This document shows, in pieces, positions 1 to 9,603 of a stretch of DNA of 64,000 bases. This DNA is from Aureibaculum algae (GTDB lineage: Bacteria > Bacteroidota > Bacteroidia > Flavobacteriales > Flavobacteriaceae). The stretch lies in the NCBI RefSeq assembly GCF_006065315.1, contig NZ_CP040749.1, forward strand, positions 1,364,001 through 1,428,000, given 5' to 3'. Numbering within the stretch: position 1 is the stretch's first letter; each line of letters starts with the position of its first letter. The notes beneath the pieces were generated by a model. The model was not told the DNA's origin, did not search any database, and saw nothing but the letters and a program-made list of their open reading frames with translations. The position numbers and the translations under genes are program-made.

Positions 1-1149
1 TTCAACACTTAAGCGATAGTTTAGAAAAGGATTTATAGCATCGGTTTCGGAGGTTTCAGGACCTTCAAAAGGGATGGTCAGTGTATTGTATTGTTGATAA
101 ACAGGTGTCGTATCAGCAATTTCAGTCAATGGTGTTGCGTTTCCCTTAGGGAGTTGTAAACGTTCAATGGTAGTCAGTTCTGGTTCTCCACCGCGTTTTC
201 CACATCCTGAAGCGGTATATACATAATCACCAATAACGGCAAGTCCAGAGCCATGTCGTCCTTGATTTAAAGACGGCCATTTACTCCATAGTTTTGTTTT
301 TGTATTATAAGCTTCTACTTGATTGTGAGCCGCTTCTTGTACCATACTTTCACCACCAGCTATAACAATAGATCCATTCCAAGCAAGGGCAGAATTACCT
401 GCTCGCATAGTGGGTATTGCGGTATCGTTAGTTACGGGTTCCCATTTTTGAGTCAGAAAGTTATAGGTATTGCCATGGTTCACTGTTAGTGAAAAATCTT
501 CTTTAGTTATTCTTGAGGTAGTGCGACCAGCAAAAGCATACAGTTTGTCATTGATTACCATTGTTTGATAATGGTCGCGTGCATTAGGTGCGTCTGTCAA
601 CGTTTTCCATTCTTTAGTTTTAGGATTGTATTCATCAAACCAAGGTTTAAAACCATTCATATGTCCATTAATAATACCACCAACAAGGTAAATCTTGTCT
701 TTATAAACAACAGCACCGGCACCACCTCGTTTTCGGTGTTTTGGAATAGAATCACCATAAACATATTCATCACGTTCAGGATAGTAAATAATAATTTGAT
801 CCACAGGCTTTTCATTTGGCCATTGTCCGGTCATTGCTCCAATAATATAAATTGCATCACCATATACTACAGGTTGAAAATGATGCAATTCAATTGGAGA
901 AGGTGACTTTTCAGTCCATGTATTGGTGCTCGGGTCAAATTCTGAAGTAGGATTGATTCTACGACCGCCCATTAAGTATAGTTTTGATTTGTAAGCTACA
1001 AAACCAGCTTCATGTCTCGCGGTAGGTTCTCCATTTGTTGTTATCGTTTCCCATTTCCAATTATCTGGAGTTGCTTTTTCACAACCTTGATAAACAAGTG
1101 CTGTAATTAGAAAAATAGCAAACAAAAAGTATTTTAAATTGTGTTTCAT
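1..1149 (-). CDS. Kelch-repeat lipoprotein, 3' end beyond the window
   Basis: The frame is open from the ATG at 1149 to base 1, giving 383 residues without a stop, so the C-terminus lies outside the window. The N-terminus is a lipoprotein signal with a lipobox Cys at residue 23 (LVYQGCEK). The body carries repeated Kelch-type blades such as KLYLMGGR, AIYIIGAM, KIYLVGG, KLYAFAGR and SIVIAGGE, alternating with W-containing strands. A beta-propeller anchored to a membrane and exposed to periplasm or surface is expected. The ligand or enzymatic role cannot be told from what is visible. Confidence 0.8.
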   Translation of the reverse strand, partial: MKHNLKYFLFAIFLITALVYQGCEKATPDNWKWETITTNGEPTARHEAGFVAYKSKLYLMGGRRINPTSEFDPSTNTWTEKSPSPIELHHFQPVVYGDAIYIIGAMTGQWPNEKPVDQIIIYYPERDEYVYGDSIPKHRKRGGAGAVVYKDKIYLVGGIINGHMNGFKPWFDEYNPKTKEWKTLTDAPNARDHYQTMVINDKLYAFAGRTTSRITKEDFSLTVNHGNTYNFLTQKWEPVTNDTAIPTMRAGNSALAWNGSIVIAGGESMVQEAAHNQVEAYNTKTKLWSKWPSLNQGRHGSGLAVIGDYVYTASGCGKRGGEPELTTIERLQLPKGNATPLTEIADTTPVYQQYNTLTIPFEGPETSETDAINPFLNYRLSVE

Positions 1150-1365
1150 AAAAAGTTAATAATGAGTGTGATATGGAATATTTGTTAGTTGAAGTAACGT
1201 TTGTTTTATGGTTTGAGTGTAAGCTACTAAATTAACAAATAAAACACGTACTAGAAAATTCACAGCAACTTTTGCTATTGTTTTAAATAAAAGAAAATAG
1301 ATTTCTGGATTAAACTTTTAGGTATTTTATTTTGAATCACTTCGTAATGATAAAGGGTAGCAGTT
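1150..1365. other. Intergenic, promoter space of the Kelch gene
   Basis: This AT-rich stretch separates the start of the Kelch lipoprotein from the stop of the RapA-like gene. I see no additional reading frame, repeat or strong hairpin. Confidence 0.4.
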
Positions 1366-4191
1366 TTACTCTTTTCTGATCAATTGAATAGCATCCATCC
1401 TTACACGTGCGTTTTTAATGATTTCAGTTAGAGCTATTTGGTCATCACAAGCTATTTGAATTTCTTCTGGTCTTATATTATTGTTTTTCTCTTGTAATAG
1501 TTTTAGTCTGCCAATTTCATGATTCAACGTTAAGTTCATACTATCTAAACCATTTGCTATTGCTTTGTTGCTCATCTCTTTAGCTAATTTTGTAGCCACT
1601 GCAATCATATTGGGCAGTAGTGTTTCAACGATGGCTTCATTATCCAGTAAAGCGTCTATTTGACCAGGTATTAATTTTTTGTTTAATACGTCAACAGGAT
1701 ACTCCTCTGTAACCTCATTACCCGCATGGTCTACAACAACTCTTAGTGGTGTGTTGGGTAGAAAACGGTCTACAGCTATGTTTTGTCGTGTTGGTGTTTC
1801 AAGAATAAAAATGAGTTCAAGTAGAAGACCAGGGCTTTTGCTTCCCTTGAGAACTCCATAGCTAGCACTACCTGTACCTGAACTTAACACCATATCTATG
1901 GCATCGGTGGTCATGGGATGATCCCAACTTAGAAAACTGATTTCCTCTCTGCTAAGAGCATGTTTTCTGTCAAATGTAACGCCAATGCCTTCCATGGGTA
2001 TCGACGGAAAAATTTCAGTGATTAGAGACGTAGGTTTTAAATGATAGCTTCGAGAAGCGAGGTCTTCCATTTCAATATCAAAATGATTAAAGACTTTTGT
2101 CATATAATTTTCAAGACTTTTATCGCTGTCTTCTGCTTGAATTTGTTTGATTAATTTTGTGGCTATTTTTGGGCGAAAAGAATTCATTTCTAGTAATTTA
2201 TCTCTGCCATCGGCTAGACTTTTTTGTAGTTCCTTTTGGAAAGTTGACGTTTCCATAATCAAAGCTTCTAATGCTGATTTATGTGCAGCTTCAGTGTTTA
2301 GTTTTGATAGTTCAAGTAGCCGATTACTAAATAATTTAGAAATTTTATTTCCACCTTCAATGTTCTTTTCAAAGGCATTCAGGCCTTCATGAAACCATCT
2401 TACAAGTATATGTTGTGGACTATTGGTAAGGTAGGGGATATGAATATGAATATCTTTTTTTTGACCAATCCTGTCTAGGCGTCCTATTTGCTGTTCTAAC
2501 AATTCAGGATTCAAAGGCAAATCAAATAAGATGAGGTGATGAGCAAATTGAAAATTTCGTCCTTCACTTCCTATTTCTGAACAAAGCAGTATTTGAGCAC
2601 CATCGGGTTCTGAGAACCATGCCGCATTTCTATCGCGTTGCACTATGGTAAGATCTTCATGAAATACACCAACTTTAAAATTTCCACGTTTTGTTAAGAT
2701 TTCTTCTAAAGCCAGCACCTTTTCTTTCTGCTTACAAATCAGTAGTACTTTTGCAGGATAAAGCTCTTTTATAGTGGTTAACAGCCACTGGACACGTGGA
2801 TCTTTGGCAAACCAAAATTGTTGATTATTTGCAGTTTCATCTGGAGTCATTTCAAAAGCAAATTCATTGCTTAAACGTTCTAACCACAGCTCCTTGTCTT
2901 TTTCTACTTTTATGGGAATTAAATGTGCCTTTCGTTTTGGAAAGCCACTCATTCCAGATCTAGTATTTCGGAATAATACTCTGCCTGGACCATGTTGATC
3001 TAGTAGGTTTTCAATAAGATTATCCTTGGCTTCATTTTTTCCATCAATTACTAATTGTATGCTTTCTTTTGAAAAAATAGCTTCTAAAATTTTAGTATCC
3101 TTAGATTCAAGGGGTTTTCCTAGATGTAATTTTTCAACAATAGAGGCAATACTTTTATGATTTGAAGATTCATTTATAAAATCATTATAGTTTTCATACC
3201 TGTTAGGATCAAGTAATCGGAGTCGTGCAAAATGACTTTCTACGCCTAATTGTTCTGGTGTAGCCGTAAGCAGTAATAACCCTTTTGCAACTTTACTCAA
3301 AAGTTCTACAATTCGATACTCTGGGCTTATGTTGTTAACAGACCATTCCAGATTATGAGCTTCATCAACCACAAGCATATCCCAGTTAGCCGAAATTGCC
3401 TGCTTCGTTCGCTTGGCAGAACCGGCTAAAAATTCAGTACTACAAATTATAAGTTGATTGTCTAAAAAAGGATTACCATCAGGTGCATTGTCATCAAGTG
3501 CTGCACAACGTTCTTCATCAAAAATATTAAACCACATATTAAATCGACGTAAAACTTCAACAAACCATTGATGTAATAACGATTCAGGAACAAGAATGAG
3601 CACTCTAGAAATGCGTCCGCTCAATAATAAACGATGAAGGATTAAGCAAGCTTCAATAGTTTTACCAAGTCCAACTTGGTCAGAAAGTAAGACACGAGGA
3701 GCATACCTTGAACTCACTTCATGTGCAATATACAATTGATGTGGAATAAGATCGATTCTTCCGCCTACAAATCCATGTACAGGCGATAATCTCCGTTTAT
3801 ATTCGTGTTGTAATGTTTCTCTACGCAAAGCAAAGGCTTGTGGCGTGTCTACATCTCCCATAAAAAGACGGTCATCTACACTGTGATTTGCTGACACATC
3901 ACCAAGTGCTGCCTCAGTTATTTTTTTGTCTTTGCCATAATAGACGTATAGATTGTTGACTATTTCAACATGTTCTATAAGTAATGGTTGCCCTTTTGCA
4001 TCCATTATTGTATCACCAATTTTAAAAACAACGCGTTGTAAAGGAGCACTTTCAACTGCGTATAATCGTGTTTCATTAGACAAGGGAAAATAGATCTGTA
4101 CTTTTTCTTTGCTAGCTTCTTTTAAAATACCAACCCCTAAATCAGGTTCACCTTTACTCGTATATCTTTGATTTGGAAAAAAAATCTCCAT
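1366..4191 (-). CDS. rapA: RapA-like SNF2/SWI2 ATPase (RNA polymerase-associated)
   Basis: The protein has 941 residues, close to the length of E. coli RapA. Seen in order: an N-terminal beta-rich region, helicase motif I DQVGLGKT at 171-178, motif II DEAH at 276-279, motif III TATP at 309-312 followed by ESHFARLRLLDP, and motif VI QQIGRLDRIGQ in the second RecA-like lobe. A long C-terminal region follows. RapA in proteobacteria releases stalled RNA polymerase for recycling, and ATP-driven polymerase remodelling is the likely role here. Other bacterial SNF2 proteins share the motor, so the exact partner is inferred from architecture. Confidence 0.8.
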   Translation of the reverse strand: MEIFFPNQRYTSKGEPDLGVGILKEASKEKVQIYFPLSNETRLYAVESAPLQRVVFKIGDTIMDAKGQPLLIEHVEIVNNLYVYYGKDKKITEAALGDVSANHSVDDRLFMGDVDTPQAFALRRETLQHEYKRRLSPVHGFVGGRIDLIPHQLYIAHEVSSRYAPRVLLSDQVGLGKTIEACLILHRLLLSGRISRVLILVPESLLHQWFVEVLRRFNMWFNIFDEERCAALDDNAPDGNPFLDNQLIICSTEFLAGSAKRTKQAISANWDMLVVDEAHNLEWSVNNISPEYRIVELLSKVAKGLLLLTATPEQLGVESHFARLRLLDPNRYENYNDFINESSNHKSIASIVEKLHLGKPLESKDTKILEAIFSKESIQLVIDGKNEAKDNLIENLLDQHGPGRVLFRNTRSGMSGFPKRKAHLIPIKVEKDKELWLERLSNEFAFEMTPDETANNQQFWFAKDPRVQWLLTTIKELYPAKVLLICKQKEKVLALEEILTKRGNFKVGVFHEDLTIVQRDRNAAWFSEPDGAQILLCSEIGSEGRNFQFAHHLILFDLPLNPELLEQQIGRLDRIGQKKDIHIHIPYLTNSPQHILVRWFHEGLNAFEKNIEGGNKISKLFSNRLLELSKLNTEAAHKSALEALIMETSTFQKELQKSLADGRDKLLEMNSFRPKIATKLIKQIQAEDSDKSLENYMTKVFNHFDIEMEDLASRSYHLKPTSLITEIFPSIPMEGIGVTFDRKHALSREEISFLSWDHPMTTDAIDMVLSSGTGSASYGVLKGSKSPGLLLELIFILETPTRQNIAVDRFLPNTPLRVVVDHAGNEVTEEYPVDVLNKKLIPGQIDALLDNEAIVETLLPNMIAVATKLAKEMSNKAIANGLDSMNLTLNHEIGRLKLLQEKNNNIRPEEIQIACDDQIALTEIIKNARVRMDAIQLIRKE

Positions 4192-4630
4192 AGTTTGTTT
4201 TGTTCTTGTTATTATCTATGTCTTGTCTTAAAATTGGACAATAATTTCATAGACATTGTTAGCGACGGGCTTTATTCAATTATGACTACTTGTTTTTTAA
4301 ATAATCTAGCATTATCTAGAAAAGAAAATTTAGCTTTTTAAATGTTTTTTCTTTTGGAATAAATACGGCAATCAAATGTTTTGTGATTTATGATTTATGT
4401 GCGGTTTTATGACTGTAAATATAATAAAGCTTGCCGAGTTTTTTACGAGCGAATTGTAGTAATAGGAAAGAACAAAAATTAGCAGTAAAAGCAGTTTGTA
4501 ATAAACTATTAAATAAGTTATTGAAATAGTAAAATCATGACTAATATGCGATGATGCCTATAGTAGCAATTTAGTGACGGATTAATATATTTTTACTTTT
4601 TTATCACAATACTTTGTAACCGAATGTTAT
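4192..4630. other. Intergenic, distal edge of the cassette region
   Basis: No coding frame is supported. A GTTAGCGACGG string near 4259 resembles the right-hand end box of the palindromic repeats, and TTTGTAACC near 4614 resembles a left-hand box. They could be remains of decayed cassette sites, but nothing else of the repeat is recognisable. Confidence 0.25.
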
Positions 4631-5386
4631 TTATCCTGCTGCTTGATGTTTGATTAATATTAATTTATTGTTTTTGATTTCAAATGTATACCAAGAAGCA
4701 TATTCATTAGTTGAATCATAACTGCTTCCAAAATCAAATGCAGTTTTATCTGATAATAATTCGGAGTGTCCCATATCATTATAGCTTAATATAATTTCTT
4801 CTCCTTTTATTTTAATTGAAGTTTCGTTTAGAAAATAACCATCATCAGTTATTATTTTATACAATCCACTTTCATTATACCAATGAATTCCTTTAATGTT
4901 TATTTTAGTCAGAATATCTTTTAATTCAGTTACAACAACATTTTTATGTTCACTATTAAAATCTTTAGTTACTTTATTGATTACACTGTTTATTTTTGAT
5001 GTATCATTTTCGTTCAAAGAAGTTAAAAATATTTCTAATTCTTTAATTATAGTTTTTTTGATATTAATTTTCTCATTTTCCTTTTTTGAAAAAAGACTAA
5101 TATTTTCTTTTTCATAATGGTTTAATTCAATATTGTTTAATTGTTTGTTATTCGGTTTGTACCAATCATATTTGTTTAAGAAATAATCACTCAACCTTTC
5201 ATCTGTAAAAACATATTGATGCCTTGCAAAAATCTCATTACGTAGAATTTTTAGTTCCAATAGTGTTAAATGATTAATGTCTTTTTCTGAATATTTCTTT
5301 AAATCACATTCTGAACAATTTTCAATTTGAGAAAATACACTTTGTGTTAATGTGATAGTTATGATTAATACAAGAATATTTTTCAT
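4631..5386 (-). CDS. Secreted YARHG-domain protein
   Basis: This 251-residue protein has a cleavable signal (about residues 1-19, ending VFSQ). A YARHG domain follows at roughly 37-80, recognised by LKILRNEIFARHQYVF and the later YDWYKPN. The rest, rich in Lys, Asn and Ile, ends in a beta-rich segment with no family I can name. YARHG domains occur in extracytoplasmic proteins, probably as peptidoglycan- or ligand-binding modules. It is the outermost cassette seen, bounded on its upstream side by repeat R1. Confidence 0.7.
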   Translation of the reverse strand: MKNILVLIITITLTQSVFSQIENCSECDLKKYSEKDINHLTLLELKILRNEIFARHQYVFTDERLSDYFLNKYDWYKPNNKQLNNIELNHYEKENISLFSKKENEKINIKKTIIKELEIFLTSLNENDTSKINSVINKVTKDFNSEHKNVVVTELKDILTKINIKGIHWYNESGLYKIITDDGYFLNETSIKIKGEEIILSYNDMGHSELLSDKTAFDFGSSYDSTNEYASWYTFEIKNNKLILIKHQAAG

Positions 5387-5392
5387 AATTAT

Positions 5393-5545
5393 AGGTAACG
5401 GTTTGTATGAGGTTTGCTTCGCTTGTGTGTGGCGTATTTAAGCACCTAATTTAGCAAATAAAAATCATCCCAACACTTTTTGGGCGTGGGAGAACTTTCG
5501 AAAATTGGTTAAAACCAAGTAATCAGTATTAAGCAGTGTGAGCAA
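5393..5545 (-). repeat. attC-like cassette repeat R1 (subfamily A)
   Basis: Left end GGTAACGGTTTGTATGAGG; the central core of the family, TTTAAGCACCTAATTTAGC, lies at about 5437-5455. The right end (near 5535-5545, GTGTGAGC) is degenerate compared with GTGTTAGC of the better repeats. It sits just upstream of the YARHG gene start. Confidence 0.55.
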
Positions 5546-5550
5546 AAATT

Positions 5551-6582
5551 TTACTTTATAGCTATTACGGCACTTGATGGGCCAGTCAATGGCATTACGG
5601 ATGTTTGTGAAAAACCACATTCCTTAGCCCAGCCATTAAAATCTACTGCGGAAAAGTCGAAACCTTCGGGGGTTTCTATATTCATATTTAATGACATCAT
5701 TAAACCAAATGCATTTTTACTTCTATTATCATCAATAATATTTTCAATAACAACTAATGCTCCACCTTGTGGTAACGCATCATATGCTTTTTTGATGAGT
5801 ATTTTTTTGTCTTTTGTTCCCCAATCATGCAGTACATTTCCCATGGTAATTACATCAGCTTTAGGAAGGTCTTCTGTTAAAAAATCACCTGACTGTGCAG
5901 ATACCCGATCACTCAATGACATCATATTAATATTTTCTCTGGCAACAGGTTCTACTGGTGGCAGGTCAAATGTAATACAACGCATATGTGGATTATTTAT
6001 GGCTACTTGTAAGGCAAGATATCCGCCTGCACCTCCTGCATCACACAGTGAATGGTAATCGGTAAAATCAAACACTTTTGAGAACATTATAAAATTCCCT
6101 ATTTGGATACCTCCCATGGCATTTAAAAATTCTCTTAATCTTAATTCATCCGCATATATCGCTTCAAAAAAGGGAGCATCACCTGCTTTGGCTTCATTTT
6201 GAGGTTTTCCAGTTTTTAAACCTTCTTCCAGGTTATTCCAAAAAGGATATAAGCGATTATTTGCCATTTCAAGCATTCCACCAATGTAGCTAGGTTTGTT
6301 CTTATCGAGAAATAAATTTGTATCCTCGGCATTACTGTAGACTGCGGTTTCCTTAACTCCTGTTCTTTTCAAAAAGCCTAAAGCAACCAACGTATCTAAG
6401 AAATCATAGAGACCGCGATTGTGCAGTCCTAATTTTTCTCTGATGGATTGCCCTGTTAAATCTGTTTTAGCAAGATGCGTGAATAACCCCATGTTTACTG
6501 CAGTCAACATTGTTTTTGATGCGAAAAATCCCATACCAACTTGCATTATTTTGGAAGGGTCTACTTGTGTTTTTGTTTCCAT
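5551..6582 (-). CDS. SAM-dependent O-methyltransferase (plant COMT/hydroxyneurosporene type)
   Basis: 343 residues with the two-domain layout of this class: an N-terminal winged-helix dimerisation domain (about 15-90) and a C-terminal Rossmann methyltransferase. The SAM-binding glycine loop is DAGGAGGYLA (181-190), the acidic loop TFDLPPVEPVA follows near 205, then GDFL, and the catalytic-base motif NVLHDWG at 249-255. It probably methylates a hydroxyl of a small, possibly phenolic, molecule; the substrate is unknown. The divergent of its control may be the Crp-family gene just upstream on the same strand. Confidence 0.75.
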   Translation of the reverse strand: METKTQVDPSKIMQVGMGFFASKTMLTAVNMGLFTHLAKTDLTGQSIREKLGLHNRGLYDFLDTLVALGFLKRTGVKETAVYSNAEDTNLFLDKNKPSYIGGMLEMANNRLYPFWNNLEEGLKTGKPQNEAKAGDAPFFEAIYADELRLREFLNAMGGIQIGNFIMFSKVFDFTDYHSLCDAGGAGGYLALQVAINNPHMRCITFDLPPVEPVARENINMMSLSDRVSAQSGDFLTEDLPKADVITMGNVLHDWGTKDKKILIKKAYDALPQGGALVVIENIIDDNRSKNAFGLMMSLNMNIETPEGFDFSAVDFNGWAKECGFSQTSVMPLTGPSSAVIAIK

Positions 6583-6655
6583 GATTGTATTGTTTTAAAT
6601 GAATATTAAAGAACATTCATTTAAAAAACAAAATCGTTGACCTACATCAAGATTT

Positions 6656-7228
6656 TTATGAAATTTCAGATTTTCTTAAACGACATAGTGCTTCTGGGGT
6701 AATTTGTAGAAATGAAGCAATGTGTCGCTGTGAAATCCTTTGTTGGATTTTAGGATACTTTTCAAGCAATACTTTATAACGAATTTTAGCAGATTCAGAT
6801 AATCTGGAAAGTTTTACCACTGAAGCCGTCGTTGCTTTTGAACGTAACTTAGACGTATATTCTCTAAAACACTGAGATTTTTCTAATAAATCTAAATGGT
6901 TCTTCGCTGTAATTGTAAGCAGCGTTGTGTTTTCTAGAAATTGTGTGTTAATCAATGAAGGCGTTTGGTTCACAAAACTACTTACATCACCAAGCCACCA
7001 ATTTTCAAAACCAAACCCGGTATTCACTTCTTTTCCTTCGGTAGAAAGCATGTAATTTCTATAACAACCATCAATAACAAAACCAGCAAGTTTGCAAATA
7101 TAGCCTTGCTTTAAGAAATGTTCTTTTTTTTCAAAAAGCTTCGGCGTAAAATATTCTATAATAATTTGCTTCTCAATACTGGTGCCACAAACATTATGTC
7201 GGATATGATCAATTAGCTTATCGTACAT
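6656..7228 (-). CDS. Crp/Fnr-family transcriptional regulator
   Basis: 190 residues: a cyclic-nucleotide-binding-like beta barrel (about 20-120) with the Bacteroidota-type FVIDGCYRNYML segment, and a C-terminal helix-turn-helix around QRISQRHIASFLQITPEALC (about 163-182). It lies about 70 bp upstream of the O-methyltransferase on the same strand and probably regulates it or is co-transcribed with it. The usual phosphate-binding residues of cAMP receptors are not clear, as in many flavobacterial members, so no effector is assigned. Confidence 0.75.
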   Translation of the reverse strand: MYDKLIDHIRHNVCGTSIEKQIIIEYFTPKLFEKKEHFLKQGYICKLAGFVIDGCYRNYMLSTEGKEVNTGFGFENWWLGDVSSFVNQTPSLINTQFLENTTLLTITAKNHLDLLEKSQCFREYTSKLRSKATTASVVKLSRLSESAKIRYKVLLEKYPKIQQRISQRHIASFLQITPEALCRLRKSEIS

Positions 7229-7253
7229 TAGTTATTACGCTATGATGTTTATA

Positions 7254-7273
7254 TGTCTAGCCCTGAAATATGG
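7254..7273. mobile_element. Solo IS3 end (terminal inverted repeat remnant)
   Basis: TGTCTAGCCCTGAAATATGG differs at one position from the left terminus of the complete IS3 element at 23505 (TGTCTAGTCCTGAAATATGG). In both places it lies about 20-26 bp upstream of a minus-strand start codon. No transposase is recognisable beside this copy, so it is either a deletion relic or a coincidence. Confidence 0.45.
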
Positions 7274-7475
7274 TAATGTTTAATATATGATATGTAAAAA
7301 GCTTTTAATTGTTGGCTTTTAAGTACCATATAGCCAAATATAAACATTTTGATTCTATCTTTTCCTAATCTAAAAGTCATATTTTATATTTGGTGGTGTT
7401 TGCAGTTTATTCTAAATTAATTAAAAGAATAAAAGCAATTATATATATATTGATACCCGCTGGCATTCTTTATGG

Positions 7476-8324
7476 TTATCCTATTATAAAACTTCTTTCA
7501 CTAAAGGCAGGTACAGAAGCCAGGCCATCATAAAAATACTTTATTTCTTCATCTTTTTCTACTAGTCCCAAACTATATAATACAGGAACAAAATGATCTG
7601 GTGTTGGTGCTGCCAAATTTCCTAGTTTATGACTGGTTTTGTAATTGATTAAATTGGTGAAATTTCTAGTATCGATTTGTTGTTTTAACCAAAAATCATA
7701 TTCTGTTTCCCAACCATATGGACGTATATCTCCCAATTGCATTTTTTTCATAGCTAAGGGGATATTGTGGATTAATGCCCCACTACCAATTATTAATATA
7801 CCTTTGTTACGAAGTGATTTTAACTGCTTTCCTAAATAAAAATGTTGTTGTGGCGTTGCGTTAAAATCCAGACTCATTTGAAATACAGGAACATCTGCTT
7901 TCGGAAACAAATGCATTAACATTGGCCAAGCTCCATGGTCCAATCCCCAATCTACGGTTTCAGAGATTTCTGGAATTATTTTACTTATTTCTTTCGCTAT
8001 TTCAGGAGCACCATGTGCGTTGTATATTGGATCATAAAAATGTTTTGGAAATCCGTAATAATCATATATCTGTTTTTGAAGAGGAGCACTATTTATAAAG
8101 GTTCCTTTAGTTTCCCAATGTGCTGAAATTACTACTGCAGCCTTTATGTCATAATTTTCTTTTAACTCAACTCCAAGTTTAGACAAAGTTGCCCAAAATG
8201 GACGTTCACTTTTACTAAGTGGAATATCCATTGGGCTGCCATGTGACGTAAATAAAACAGGCGTTTTTTTACTTTGTTTAGATAAGGTATCTGTAAATAG
8301 TTTAAAATTTCCTAATTTTTCCAT
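7476..8324 (-). CDS. ygiD: 4,5-DOPA dioxygenase extradiol-like (YgiD/DODA class III)
   Basis: 282 residues, slightly longer than E. coli YgiD. Metal-ligand and catalytic His candidates are in the expected motifs: SHGSP (His28), SAHWET (His69), LDHGAW (His130) and TPDHF (His244), plus GSGALIHN around residue 180-187. The family uses one non-haem metal to open aromatic catechol rings such as DOPA; the physiological substrate here is unknown. The next gene upstream is a DoxX protein 58 bp away on the same strand, suggesting one redox-related transcription unit. Confidence 0.8.
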   Translation of the reverse strand: MEKLGNFKLFTDTLSKQSKKTPVLFTSHGSPMDIPLSKSERPFWATLSKLGVELKENYDIKAAVVISAHWETKGTFINSAPLQKQIYDYYGFPKHFYDPIYNAHGAPEIAKEISKIIPEISETVDWGLDHGAWPMLMHLFPKADVPVFQMSLDFNATPQQHFYLGKQLKSLRNKGILIIGSGALIHNIPLAMKKMQLGDIRPYGWETEYDFWLKQQIDTRNFTNLINYKTSHKLGNLAAPTPDHFVPVLYSLGLVEKDEEIKYFYDGLASVPAFSERSFIIG

Positions 8325-8382
8325 AGCTGAAAATGCAAATATTGACTGAACAAATTGTTTAGGTTACACTATATAATTTTTC

Positions 8383-8796
8383 CTACTTATATTTTGACTG
8401 TATAGGAGCTTTTTTACTTCTTCCCCAAGCAATGAATAAAGAAATGGACATTAGTATCATATTCATTCCTATTGCCGAAAACTCTCCTCTTGTCGCATGA
8501 AAAATAGCTGCTAAAATCATAATAACCGCAAGACCTATTGCGGCCCAAACGGTTAAAAATGGTTTGAATCGAAAAATTGATGGAACCAATAAACCTAAAG
8601 CACCTAAAAATTCACTAAGACCAATAAATTTAACTAATAGATTTGGAACAGAAGTTACCCAAGGTAAAGATTCCGTTAGTGTTTCAATAGGTTGAGAAAG
8701 TTTCATGGCTCCTGCCATAATAAACATCACTACTAATAATCCTTGTGCAATCCAAAGTGAAATATGAATTGCTTTGTTGTTTTTTTGATTTGCCAT
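8383..8796 (-). CDS. DoxX-family membrane protein
   Basis: 137 residues with about four transmembrane segments (roughly 12-30, 50-68, 75-95, 105-124). The first segment ends in the typical AGAMKLSQP motif. DoxX-like proteins are small inner-membrane proteins linked to quinone or oxidative-stress functions, but a precise reaction is not established for this subgroup. It is placed between a DOPA-dioxygenase-like gene and a Crp-family regulator, all on one strand. Confidence 0.75.
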   Translation of the reverse strand: MANQKNNKAIHISLWIAQGLLVVMFIMAGAMKLSQPIETLTESLPWVTSVPNLLVKFIGLSEFLGALGLLVPSIFRFKPFLTVWAAIGLAVIMILAAIFHATRGEFSAIGMNMILMSISLFIAWGRSKKAPIQSKYK

Positions 8797-8888
8797 TTTT
8801 TAAAGTTTTAAGTTTTTAATTATAATGGACAAAGTTCAGGTAACAAAACCTTTTAAAAAATAAGATATCTTAAGAAATGAATCATACC

Positions 8889-9407
8889 TTACTTTTTTGC
8901 AATCTTCCTTCTTATATCACTTAAATATTCAGGCGTAACACCAATATAAGCCGCTATTGACTTAATGGGTAGTCTGTTAACTAGTGATGGGTAGGTTTCA
9001 ATAAAATCAATATAGCGTTGTTCGGAAGTGGAACTTAAGAGACCAATAATACGCTTGTTTGAGGCAATTAAGTTGTTGCGAAACTTGTTCACCATTTCCA
9101 CAATAACTTCTTTTTCTAAACTACTAATATTTTCAAAATCGGAATTACTTAAAAACAGAACTTCAGATTCTTCAATGGCCTCAATGAAAACCATAGAAGG
9201 CACTTTGTTGGTTATACTGTCTAAATCAGAAACCATCCAATTTTCAGGGGCGAATTGCATGATACGTTCTTTTCCTGTACCATCTATAACATAGCTTTTG
9301 AGGCAGCCTCTTTTTACAAAAAAGCCATATTTAGCAATTTCCCCTTGGTTAAGAAGGAATTCACCTTTTGAAATGGTTTTAGATTTTGAGAATTTAAAGT
9401 TATTCAT
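8889..9407 (-). CDS. Crp/Fnr-family transcriptional regulator
   Basis: I chose the ATG at 9407 (MNNFKFSKSK), giving 172 residues. The frame stays open to 9512, but that upstream part runs into repeat R2 and does not look like protein. A cNMP-like barrel (GEFLLNQGEIAKYGFFVKRG) is followed by a helix-turn-helix near KSIAAYIGVTPEYLSDIRR. With DoxX and the dioxygenase just downstream on the same strand it is a probable local regulator. It is a second, distinct Crp-family gene within 3 kb. Confidence 0.75.
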   Translation of the reverse strand: MNNFKFSKSKTISKGEFLLNQGEIAKYGFFVKRGCLKSYVIDGTGKERIMQFAPENWMVSDLDSITNKVPSMVFIEAIEESEVLFLSNSDFENISSLEKEVIVEMVNKFRNNLIASNKRIIGLLSSTSEQRYIDFIETYPSLVNRLPIKSIAAYIGVTPEYLSDIRRKIAKK

Positions 9408-9457
9408 GTTAATTAATTTAATACAATGCTGTTTTCTGTGATTGGTAGTATTTTGAT

Positions 9458-9596
9458 TGTATATAGTTTGCTTCGCCAGTTCGCTTCGATCGTTTGTGGC
9501 TAGTTTAAGCACCTAATTTAGCAAATAAAATCGTCACTAGGCTTCGGAATTCGTAAGTAGGCGAGGACTAGCAATTAATTATATATGGTGTTGGTA
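9458..9596 (-). repeat. attC-like cassette repeat R2 (subfamily A)
   Basis: The left end is degenerate (TATATAGTTTGCTTCGCC). The core TTTAAGCACCTAATTTAGC at about 9503-9522 and the right arm GCAATTAATTATATATGG are well kept. The right end box is GTTGGTA at 9590-9596, directly before the next minus-strand gene's stop. Confidence 0.65.
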
Positions 9597-9603
9597 AACG
9601 TTT

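Noticed and set aside
565..906. Plus-strand frame inside the Kelch gene
   Set aside because: Antisense to a clear Kelch repeat coding region; no own motif or promoter.
8889..9512. Longer reading of the Crp-like gene starting at 9512
   Set aside because: The extra 35 codons run through the attC-like repeat R2 and show no protein-like conservation; ATG at 9407 gives the normal N-terminus of the family.
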